From Allobrachymonas sp. (GTDB lineage Bacteria; Pseudomonadota; Gammaproteobacteria; Burkholderiales; Burkholderiaceae_C): a DNA stretch of 8,017 bases. The stretch spans positions 1 through 8,017 of the forward strand of contig JAAUOI010000126.1 in NCBI GenBank assembly GCA_012036375.1, read 5' to 3'. Shown here piece after piece: positions 1 through 5,519 of the stretch (position 1 is its first letter; every line of letters starts with the position of its first letter). A model generated the notes under the pieces. The model worked only from the letters and a program-made list of their open reading frames with translations, was not told the DNA's origin and did not search any database. Both the position numbers and the translations under genes were made by a program.

Positions 1-200
1 AATCCTTGCAAACACAGCATCTCGCAGGCGCATATCTCGACGTATTTGCCCACGAGCCGCTGGCTGCCGATTCACCGCTATGGCATCTGCCCAATGTCAT
101 CCTCACGCCGCATTGCGCTGGTTTTTCAGATGGCAACGAAGCGCGTGTGGCGCAGATTTTTCTGCGCGAACTTCAATCGTTTCTTGAAAGCGGAGCTTAG
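1..200 (+). CDS. D-2-hydroxyacid dehydrogenase, C-terminal fragment (5' end outside window)
   Basis: This is the last ~65 residues of an NAD(P)-dependent D-isomer-specific 2-hydroxyacid dehydrogenase, a cytosolic enzyme that interconverts 2-keto acids and D-2-hydroxy acids. The reading frame is open from the window edge (first full codon at 3), so the true start lies upstream. The fragment contains GAYLDVFAHEPL, where the Glu before Pro is the family's catalytic-triad acid. It then has SPLWHLPNVILTPHCAG, where the His of TPH is the proton donor/acceptor that pairs with it. These two segments are diagnostic of the C-terminal catalytic region (glyoxylate/hydroxypyruvate reductase type). The substrate cannot be told from this part. 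The TAG stop (198-200) overlaps the TAA stop (197-199) of the opposing racemase-like gene, so the two genes converge with no spacer. Confidence 0.9.
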   Translation, partial: SLQTQHLAGAYLDVFAHEPLAADSPLWHLPNVILTPHCAGFSDGNEARVAQIFLRELQSFLESGA

Positions 201-1267
201 ACCGCATACCTTGTAACCGCAGCCTCATCAAATTCCACACCACTGCCCGGCTCGGAGCTGATCACCGCCAAGCCTTGCTGAATTTGTAGAGGATGTTTCA
301 ATATCGGATTCCACCAATCCGCATACTCCAGCCAATGCGCCGTGGGCGTGGCGCAGAGTAGTTGGCTGCTGACTTCGGGCCACAAATGACTGCTGCAAGG
401 CGTGCCATACACAGCCGCCATCGCCGCAATCTGCTGCCAGCCCGTGATACCGCCACACTTCATCACATCGGGCATCACCAGTTCGCGCACACCTGCATTG
501 AAAGCCAAACGAAAATCATGTGGCCCCCACCAGTTCTCGCCGGCTTGCAAAGGCGTGCGCGTGCTTTGCGCGAGCTGATGGAGCGCCGCGTAATCATGCG
601 CGAGCACGGGCTCTTCGATCCACGCCAAGCCTTCGCCGTCTAAATACCGCAAACGCGCGCGGCCGTCAGTCGGGTCAAGCGACTGGTTGAATCGACCATG
701 ATGCTCATCTGCTCTCCTACAGCAGCGCGCATCGCGCGAATCACGGCAAGGTCTTCCTCCGCCGTGGGATAGCCAATCTTGGCCTTAATGCCCAAAAAGC
801 CTTGCGCCGCCCAACGCTCGGCCACTTTGGCGCAGCCCTCCACGCCATCAAAGCCAATCGGCGCATAGGGCTTGATCGCCTTCGGCGCTGCGCCGAGCAA
901 TGCATACAAAGGCATGCTCTGCGCACGTGCACAAGCATCCCACAGCGCCATATCAATTCCCGCAATCGCCATGCCCACCAGCCCTTGCGTGCCCAGCAAA
1001 CGAAAGCGCGCATGCAGCACCTGCCACACCGTCGCTGGCGCAAGCGCCTGCCCCACCACCAGCGCCTCCATCCCGCGCATCAACTCCCGCCAGCGGTTTG
1101 AGCGCAGCGGGCGTGTAGGTGAAGGTGATGCTGTGCCCAACTGCGCCCGCATCCGTCTGCACGCTCAAAAGCACCAAGGGCGAAGCCGTCACGATGCCCG
1201 AGGCCGTGCGATGCGGCTCAGTCAGAGGGACCAGAACGGTGCGGATGTTCAGGGCAGTGATTTTCAT
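197..1267 (-). pseudogene. Mandelate racemase-like enolase-superfamily enzyme, two single-base frameshifts
   Basis: Three overlapping frames on the minus strand join into one 356-residue mandelate racemase/muconate lactonizing family protein. Such enzymes abstract the alpha proton of a carboxylate using Mg2+. The start is ATG at 1265-1267 behind GGAG (5-nt spacing); the protein begins MKITALNIRTVLVPL. Around 1088-1092 one extra G in a GGG run shifts the frame. Around 687-692 one T is missing, where VD-S-TS should read VDFNQSLDP. After correction, every mandelate racemase active-site position I recall is present with a constant offset of -3: K161-x-K163 (KAKIGYP), D192, E218 (WIEEP), E244 (GENW), D267 (MPD), H294 (SSHL) and E314 (HWLE). 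The Lys/His acid-base pair places it in the mandelate racemase subgroup. Racemase or acid-sugar dehydratase activity cannot be distinguished. As read, the gene would not give a full product; sequencing error is plausible. Confidence 0.85.
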
Positions 1268-1350
1268 GGTGTCTCCAAATGAAGCTCTATTCTGTGTCTG
1301 CGCAAAGTGCAAACAGTCATTCAAGCGTCTGAAATTTTTGTCAAAGCTTC

Positions 1351-1365
1351 ATGAGAAACGCTCAT
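1351..1365. promoter_or_regulatory. Candidate operator, palindrome ATGAG-N5-CTCAT
   Basis: A perfect 5-bp inverted repeat with a 5-nt centre (ATGAGAAACGCTCAT) lies about 85 bp upstream of the racemase-like start. Its reverse complement shares the 10-mer GAGCGTTTCT with the palindrome at 1459-1473, which suggests two sites for one regulator. No binding protein can be named from sequence alone. Confidence 0.3.
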
Positions 1366-1427
1366 TCCAGCAACCCAGCCACAATAGCTCCTGTCAATCA
1401 TTTAGGCAAAATCAATTGGCTTAAATA

Positions 1428-1442
1428 ATAGATTAAATTTAT
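1428..1442. promoter_or_regulatory. OxyR-like half element ATAGATTAAATTTAT
   Basis: The sequence matches 9 of the 10 defined positions of the OxyR consensus half, ATAG-n-T-nnn-A-n-CTAT; only the C is replaced by T. It lies upstream of a rubrerythrin gene, a typical peroxide-defence function. The sequence is AT-rich, so a chance match is possible. Confidence 0.3.
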
Positions 1443-1458
1443 CATTCACTCCACGTTG

Positions 1459-1473
1459 ATAGAGCGTTTCTAT
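1459..1473. promoter_or_regulatory. Candidate operator, palindrome ATAGA-N5-TCTAT
   Basis: ATAGAGCGTTTCTAT is a perfect 5-bp inverted repeat within a longer imperfect one (TTGATAGA at 1456-1463, TCTATATCAA at 1469-1478). It lies 55 bp upstream of the rubrerythrin ATG. It fits the outer ATAG-N7-CTAT of OxyR sites but lacks the inner T and A. It also shares GAGCGTTTCT with the inverse of the site at 1351-1365. Confidence 0.35.
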
Positions 1474-1528
1474 ATCAATCGGGCGTAACAGACATCGACT
1501 GGTCACGCCGAATCACTTGGAGAAGATC

Positions 1529-2033
1529 ATGACTGCACCCTTGGCCACTCGCCCAGAGATCAAAACCCTTGCCAATCTTGAAGCCGCGTTTGCGGGCGAG
1601 AGCATGGCGCATATCAAATACCGTTACTTTGCCAAGCTCGCTCGCGAGGCGGGCGATGAGGCCACGGCGGCGGTGTTTGAAGAAAACCGCTGCACAAGAA
1701 GTGATGCATGCGTTTGGGCATTTGGATTTGCTCTATCCCAAAGCTGAGATGACGGTGGCCAAATCGCTGCAAATGGCCATTGATGGCGAGACTTATGAAT
1801 ACACCGAGATGTATCCGGGCTTCCGCAAAACGGCTGAAGCTGAAGGCAATGCCGCTGCCGTGGCGGAGATGGATGAGCAAATCGCTGAAAGCCACGAACA
1901 TGCTGCACAGTTCAAACAAGCCTTAGCTCAAAAGCTGACCAAAGCGCAGAAGCGTTTTGCAGCGCTGGCGAAAGTTGAAGAGCGCCATGCCAATCACTAT
2001 GCGGCGCATCTGAGCAACTTGCAAACGGCTTGA
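1529..2033 (+). pseudogene. Rubrerythrin (ferritin-like di-iron, no fused rubredoxin domain), one frameshift
   Basis: Rubrerythrin reduces H2O2 to water at a di-iron site in the cytoplasm, using electrons from rubredoxin. The start ATG at 1529 follows GGAG at 1519-1522. The first 52 residues run to AAVFEE in one frame. An extra A in the AAAA run at 1683-1686 then shifts the frame, and the protein continues as TAAQEVMHAFGH in the next. Removing one A gives a continuous ~167-residue protein. It has two ferritin-like ligand sets: E24 (FAGES) with E57/H60 (QEVMHAFGH), then GETYEYTEMYPGF, AEAEG and an ESHEH segment. The usual C-terminal rubredoxin-like domain is absent; a separate rubredoxin gene follows. 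The frameshift would truncate the product after the first helix region, so as read the gene is broken. Intact family motifs on both sides favour a sequencing error or very recent mutation. Confidence 0.85.
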
Positions 2034-2045
2034 GCCAATCAACCA

Positions 2046-2107
2046 ACTCCTTATTTAATAGCATTCGGCGCATATTTCATACCGGCGAAGAGCTTAAAAC
2101 ACCTTGA
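2046..2107 (+). repeat. Dispersed AT-rich repeat, copy 1 (intergenic)
   Basis: This copy is an intergenic unit running from ACTCCTTATTT through AATAGCATTCGGCGCATATT to TTAAAACACCTTGA. It aligns closely with 7372-7432 and with the reverse complement of 2738-2790. GC-TTCG-CG and CG-CGAA-GC segments can pair around the CATATTTCATA centre, giving a weak hairpin. It fills the gap between rubrerythrin and rubredoxin, ending 17 nt before the rubredoxin ATG, and could affect mRNA processing within the operon. Confidence 0.7.
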
Positions 2108-2124
2108 TTTGAAAGAACCACACC

Positions 2125-2289
2125 ATGAAAACCTATCTCTGTATCGTTTGCGGCTTTGTGTATGACGAGGCCGCTGGCCGCCCTGAAGATGGCATTGCCG
2201 CTGGCACGCGCTGGGCAGATGTACCCGAGAGCTGGGCCTGCCCCGATTGCGGCGTGGCCAAGGCCGATTTTGAAGTCGTGGAGATCTGA
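2125..2289 (+). CDS. Rubredoxin
   Basis: This 54-residue cytosolic one-electron carrier has a single iron bound by four cysteines: C6-I-V-C9 and C39-P-D-C42. The protein begins [16 protein letters not shown] and carries the rubredoxin signatures GFVYD, ED-G-AAGT-W-D-P and SWACPDCG. Its length is normal for the family. The start ATG at 2125 follows a weak purine stretch (GAAAG). The next gene starts 3 nt after its TGA stop. That gene is a rubredoxin reductase, and the preceding gene is rubrerythrin, so this protein probably passes electrons from the reductase to rubrerythrin. It could also serve another acceptor such as an alkane hydroxylase, but none is seen here. Confidence 0.95.
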   Translation: MKTYLCIVCGFVYDEAAGRPEDGIAAGTRWADVPESWACPDCGVAKADFEVVEI

Positions 2290-2292
2290 GCC

Positions 2293-3564
2293 ATGCAAGC
2301 CTCGGCTGCTCCTGGCCATTTGGCGAACGCGCCGGTACTCATCATTGGCGCGGGCTTGGCCGGCTGGACGGCGGCGCGTGAGCTGCGCAAATTAAACGCC
2401 GATTTGCCGATCACTTTGATCACCGCCGACAGCGGGGATTTTTACGCCAAGCCGAGTTTGTCCAACGCGCTGGCGCAAAAGAAATCGCCCGATCAATTGA
2501 TCACCACGCCTACGGCGCAAATGGCGCAGCAGCTCGCCCTGCAATTGATGCCTCACACACGGGTCACGCGCATCGACCGAGCCGCGCAGCGCGTGTTGAC
2601 CGATGTGGGCGATGTCGCCTATTCGCAGCTCGTCTTAGCCACGGGAGCGCAGCCGATTCGCGTTCCACTCCAAGGCTCTGCGGCGCAGGAGGTGCTGAAC
2701 GTCAATTCATGGGACGACTACCGTGTTTTTTACGAGAAATTGATCTCTCGCCAGCATGAAAATTGCGCTGAATGCTATGAAAATAAGAGTAATCGAGTAG
2801 TTGTTTCACACAAAACGCATGTCTTGATCATGGGCGCAGGCTTGATCGGCGCGGAGTTTGCTAACGATTTGAGCGCTGCTGGTTATGCCGTCACCGTGGT
2901 CGATCCCAGTGAGCGTGCGATTGCTGGCCTGCTGCCGCCAGCCGCTTCCTCTGCGTTGCAAGAGGCGCTCCGTGCGCAGCATGTGGCTTGGAAATTTGGG
3001 CAGAGCGTGCAGCGATTGGAATATGGCCAAGATCATCGCTTGTTGGCTCAACTCTCGCAAGGCGAGTGGGTCACTTGTGATCTGGTGCTGTCCGCGATTG
3101 GCTTGCGTCCTGATCTGAGTTTGGCAAAAGAGGCGTGCTTGGCTGTGGAGCGCGGCATCGTGGTCAGCGAGCGTGTGCAAACCAGCGATCCGCTGATTTA
3201 TGCTTTAGGCGATGGCGCACAGTATGCGGCGGCCAGCTTGGGCAGCGCCAGCCGCCCGTTGCCTTATGTGTTGCCCACCATGCAAGCGGCCAAGGTGCTC
3301 GCCGCAAACATCATCGCCCAGCGCGAGGCAAGAGCCTTGGTCGATTTGAAATTCCCCGTCATGCCCGTCGCCATCAAAACACCAGCGCTGCCCTTGACCA
3401 TTGCGCCACCCGCCCCAGGCACGAGCGGCAGTTGGCAAGCCGATCAAGCTGCTTCACTTGAATGGCAATGGCTGGATGCGCAAGGCACGCTCAAAGGCTT
3501 CGCGCTCGCAGGCGCTGCGGCAGCGCAGCGCGGCAAATGGGTGCAAGCGCTGCAAGCGGCGTGA
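2293..3564 (+). CDS. Rubredoxin-NAD(P)+ reductase-like FAD oxidoreductase with repeat-derived insertion
   Basis: This 423-residue pyridine-nucleotide-disulphide-type flavoprotein probably transfers electrons from NAD(P)H through FAD to the neighbouring rubredoxin. The N-terminal FAD Rossmann motif is GAGLAG (19-24), the NAD(P) Rossmann motif is GAGLIGAEFANDL (from 181), and the second FAD motif is TSDPLIYALGDGA (297-309). The C-terminal part (KTPALPL and beyond) resembles NorW/AlkT-type reductases. It starts 3 nt after the rubredoxin stop with GGAG at 2280-2283, so translation is likely coupled. Between VNSWDDYR and VLIMGAG it has ~21 more residues than E. coli NorW. This stretch (I151 to about S172) holds C158-A-E-C161 and AT-rich codons, and it coincides with an inverted copy of the dispersed repeat. 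The insert sits in the linker before the NAD domain and keeps the frame. The exact electron acceptor is inferred from context. Confidence 0.9.
   Translation: MQASAAPGHLANAPVLIIGAGLAGWTAARELRKLNADLPITLITADSGDFYAKPSLSNALAQKKSPDQLITTPTAQMAQQLALQLMPHTRVTRIDRAAQRVLTDVGDVAYSQLVLATGAQPIRVPLQGSAAQEVLNVNSWDDYRVFYEKLISRQHENCAECYENKSNRVVVSHKTHVLIMGAGLIGAEFANDLSAAGYAVTVVDPSERAIAGLLPPAASSALQEALRAQHVAWKFGQSVQRLEYGQDHRLLAQLSQGEWVTCDLVLSAIGLRPDLSLAKEACLAVERGIVVSERVQTSDPLIYALGDGAQYAAASLGSASRPLPYVLPTMQAAKVLAANIIAQREARALVDLKFPVMPVAIKTPALPLTIAPPAPGTSGSWQADQAASLEWQWLDAQGTLKGFALAGAAAAQRGKWVQALQAA
2738..2790 (-). repeat. Dispersed repeat, copy 3, inserted in frame inside the rubredoxin reductase gene
   Basis: Read on the minus strand, this segment gives ACTCTTATTTTCATAGCATT then CAGCGCAATTTTCATGCTGG and CGAGAGATC. 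It aligns with copy 1 at about 24 of 30 core positions, plus matching flanks. On the plus strand its core encodes residues 152-165 (SRQHENCAECYENK), with no stop codon. The segment coincides with the extra residues relative to E. coli NorW. Confidence 0.65.
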
Positions 3565-3571
3565 TGAAAAC

Positions 3572-4219
3572 CTAAGCCTGCACCACCAAGCCAAACTCGG
3601 CTTGCCAACCCTCGGCACCACGAGTGAACGACGCTTCAAGCAAGCCACGTTCGCTGGCGGAAAGGCGGCGGGTGAGAAAGTCGCGGGCGTTGGCGGTATC
3701 GCCTGCGACATACATTTGCGTGGTGAGCAACTCGCGCGAGCCGAGCTTGATTTTGTAATGGATATGCGGTGGCCGACCTGGATAGGGTACGGGCTTGATG
3801 GTGCGAAAAGCATAGCGGCCATCAGCACCCACCTGCACTTTGCCAAAGCCTTGAAATGCCATGGGCGCAGCGCCGCTGGAGCGGCTGTGGCGATACTGGC
3901 CTTCGTGATCGCATTGCCAAATTTCCACCATCGCGCCACTCACGGGCTTGCCCTGCACGTCCGTGATCTGCCCGCGCACCCAAGCGGCTTGCCCGGCCGA
4001 GTAAGTTTGATTGCCATAGCGCAGCAAATCGGCATCGGCCTCTTGCATCTGCTGATCGGGATAAAACGGGCCTTCGCTTTGGCTGGGCGTGAGGCGCAGC
4101 GCGGTTTGAGCTTGCGCGAAGCTGGTTAACACGCTGGGCAAAGCGATCAGTGCTGCGCCTTGGCTGATCTGCAAAACACTGCGGCGTGACAGTGTGCGGT
4201 GTTGCGATAAATGGCTCAT
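3572..4219 (-). CDS. Tat-exported intradiol ring-cleavage dioxygenase-like protein
   Basis: This 215-residue protein is related to the protocatechuate 3,4-dioxygenase beta chain, the family that cleaves catechol-type rings between the two hydroxyls using Fe(III). Residues 1-38 form a twin-arginine signal (S11-R-R-S-V-L, then a hydrophobic stretch and AQAQT), so the folded protein is predicted to be exported. The mature part has SEGPFYP (48-54), a WVRGQITDVQGKPVSGAMVEIWQCD strand, Y109 in EGQYRH, and PVPYPGRPPHIHYK with Y146, R149, H152 and H154. Y109, Y146, H152 and H154 correspond to the four iron ligands. The start has GGAG about 7 nt upstream. The gene is convergent with rubredoxin reductase, with only 7 nt between stop codons. 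Aromatic degradation genes are not adjacent, so the substrate is unknown. Confidence 0.9.
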   Translation of the reverse strand: MSHLSQHRTLSRRSVLQISQGAALIALPSVLTSFAQAQTALRLTPSQSEGPFYPDQQMQEADADLLRYGNQTYSAGQAAWVRGQITDVQGKPVSGAMVEIWQCDHEGQYRHSRSSGAAPMAFQGFGKVQVGADGRYAFRTIKPVPYPGRPPHIHYKIKLGSRELLTTQMYVAGDTANARDFLTRRLSASERGLLEASFTRGAEGWQAEFGLVVQA

Positions 4220-4291
4220 GCAAATCTCCGTCTGTGAACAATAGGTTGGAGGCCGGCGAAATCAGCCAAGTTCCTCGTTGCAGTCAAAGCC

Positions 4292-5212
4292 TTAGCCTTT
4301 TGCTGGCATCTCTTTCGCCATCGAAGCCAAATAAAGCCCCGGCAAAATCAGCGCTGCGCCCACCGCATGAAAAAGATACACCCGCTCTCCCAGTACCGCC
4401 CAGCCCAGCATCGCGCCCCAAAGCGGCCCCATGTAGAGTGCCATTGCGGTGCGCGAGGCGCCAAGCGATTTTTGCGCTGCGCCATACGCCCAATAGGCCA
4501 ATGCACCGGGCAGCAAACCCGAAGCCACAATCAGCGCAGCAGATTTCCAGCCCCAATGCGTTTGACTTAAAGGTAAGCCGCTGTAGGCTTCAATCACTGA
4601 TAGCGGCAGCAAGATCACGCAGCCGCCAGCAGCCGTGAGCACCAGCCGAGCCAGTGGCGAAAAATCCGTTGGCCACTTCTTCATCAAGAGCGCATAGCCC
4701 GCCCAGCTAAAAGCGCAAGCCACGATCCATAAGTCGCCCACAGCAAACCGAACGTTGAGTAAATTGCCCCATTGCCCCTTGATCACCACATGCACCAGCC
4801 CCGCAAACGCCAGCGCAATCCCCAGCCACTGCACACTGCGCAATTTTTCATGCAACCAAGCCGAAGCGCAGAGCACGATGAACACGGGCGATAGGGAATA
4901 AATCAAGGCAATATTCGTGGCACTCGTCGAACGCGCCCCGATATACACCCAAGCGCCACACACCCACATGCCCAGCGCCCCGAGCACCAAGTAATGCCAA
5001 GCGTTTTTCAGGATCAAATGGCGCTTGGCTTTCAGCTCAGAAAAAGCAAACACCCCCAGCACAGAACCCGCCAAAGCCCAACGACACAATGCCAACATAT
5101 GCGGCCCAATCTCCCCCGGCGCCAGGCGCGCCACCAAATAATTCACAGACCACAATGCCGGCGTGAGCAGTAGCAAAATAAAGGCCCAGCGGCGTGAGTT
5201 GTCGGGGTTCAT
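4292..5212 (-). CDS. EamA/DMT-family permease
   Basis: This is an inner-membrane protein of about 306 residues in the drug/metabolite transporter superfamily, with two EamA repeats and about ten hydrophobic helices. The first helix is WAFILLLLTPALWSVNYLVA. Family features include SATNIALIYSLSPVFIVLCA with WLHEKL in repeat 1. Repeat 2 has GPLWGAMLGWAVLGERVYLF and GAALILPGLYLA. I chose the ATG at 5210-5212 (MNPDNSRRW) because the N-terminus is then short, as usual; an upstream in-frame ATG at 5261-5263 would add 17 residues. Neither start has a clear ribosome binding site. The intradiol dioxygenase-like gene follows on the same strand after 72 bp, so cotranscription is possible. Substrate cannot be predicted. 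Confidence 0.88.
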   Translation of the reverse strand: MNPDNSRRWAFILLLLTPALWSVNYLVARLAPGEIGPHMLALCRWALAGSVLGVFAFSELKAKRHLILKNAWHYLVLGALGMWVCGAWVYIGARSTSATNIALIYSLSPVFIVLCASAWLHEKLRSVQWLGIALAFAGLVHVVIKGQWGNLLNVRFAVGDLWIVACAFSWAGYALLMKKWPTDFSPLARLVLTAAGGCVILLPLSVIEAYSGLPLSQTHWGWKSAALIVASGLLPGALAYWAYGAAQKSLGASRTAMALYMGPLWGAMLGWAVLGERVYLFHAVGAALILPGLYLASMAKEMPAKG

Positions 5213-5284
5213 AACACAGGCAAGAGAAGTGCTGCGATTGTAGATTGCCCCGCATCGTCGCATTCAGACGCTACAAATAAATGA

Positions 5285-5316
5285 GCACTTGACGCACATT
5301 TCATGACGCCAAGTGC
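5285..5316 (-). terminator. Hairpin, possible weak terminator for the nucleosidase transcript
   Basis: GCACTTGACG (5285-5294) pairs with CGCCAAGTGC (5307-5316), 9 of 10 positions, around a 12-nt loop. In the minus-strand direction the stem is followed by TCATTTATTT, a poor but T-rich tail. It could end transcription of the upstream nucleosidase gene or serve as an operator for the permease. Confidence 0.35.
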
Positions 5317-5371
5317 CGCTATTTGATTAAAAATGGTAGATACCCAGCTACGATATACATTCGAAAACTAG

Positions 5372-5484
5372 GTAACGCGAAAAAGCGCGAAAAAGACGCA
5401 AAAAGCGCGAAATGGATGAAGCTAGCATCTCTTGCTTCTGGATTTCGCGTTTTTCGGGGTTCTTTTTTGCGTTTTTCGCGTTAC
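5372..5484. repeat. Long imperfect palindrome with phased A-tracts
   Basis: The outer arms GTAACGCGAAAAA (5372-5384) and TTTTTCGCGTTAC (5472-5484) are perfect complements. Internal arms also match (CGCGAAAT at 5406-5413 against ATTTCGCG at 5442-5449, and GAAGC/GCTTC around an 11-nt loop at 5423-5433). The left arm is a run of ~10-bp units with A-tracts at 5380, 5390, 5400 and 5410, one per helical turn, which predicts curved DNA. It probably belongs to a dispersed palindromic repeat family, and it abuts the shortened 3' end of the nucleosidase gene. Confidence 0.75.
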
Positions 5485-5519
5485 ATCATTTTCATTTCCG
5501 ATCTGGCGATGTCCCAAAC

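Larger units (their letters stand above)
1268..1528. promoter_or_regulatory. Divergent intergenic control region
   Basis: This 261-bp AT-rich region separates the minus-strand racemase-like gene from the plus-strand rubrerythrin gene, so it must hold both promoters. It contains two palindromes that share a 10-nt core (1351-1365 and 1459-1473) and a second ATAG-type element (1428-1442), listed separately. A weak -35-like TTGGCT at 1416-1421 precedes AT-rich sequence, but I cannot call a definite promoter. Confidence 0.5.
5213..5519. other. Non-coding gap with hairpin and long palindrome
   Basis: About 307 bp lie between the nucleosidase stop and the permease start, both on the minus strand. 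The region holds a hairpin at 5285-5316 and a large palindrome at 5372-5484. The short open frames across it, such as one encoding FRVFRGS, are produced by the palindrome and resemble no protein I know. I see no RNA gene. Confidence 0.6.

Noticed and set aside
872..1282. Long plus-strand open frames opposite the racemase-like gene
   Set aside because: They are antisense shadows of a conserved enzyme with strong family motifs and show no recognisable protein features.
1381..1420. AATAGCTCCTG near the rubrerythrin promoter as a degenerate repeat copy
   Set aside because: It shares only the AATAGC start with the family; the rest does not align.
1441..1470. Possible fourth copy of the dispersed repeat (CACTCCACG followed by AGAGCG)
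   Set aside because: Only nine bases match copy 2, and the central CATATTTTAT block is missing. Chance similarity is more likely.
3401..4129. Plus-strand open frame of 242 codons across the dioxygenase gene
   Set aside because: It overlaps the end of the reductase and runs antisense to a clear Tat-signal dioxygenase with all iron ligands. It has no known motifs.
5017..5212. Alternative longer N-terminus for the permease starting at 5263
   Set aside because: The extra 17 residues (MRRCGAIYNRSTSLACV) lack family character and have no better ribosome binding site, so the shorter start is preferred.
5213..5371. Possible displaced remnant of the nucleosidase C-terminus beyond the palindrome
   Set aside because: I read the minus strand in three frames. 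One gives an open stretch (VYRSWVSTIFNQIAALG), but it has no convincing similarity to the family's terminal helix.
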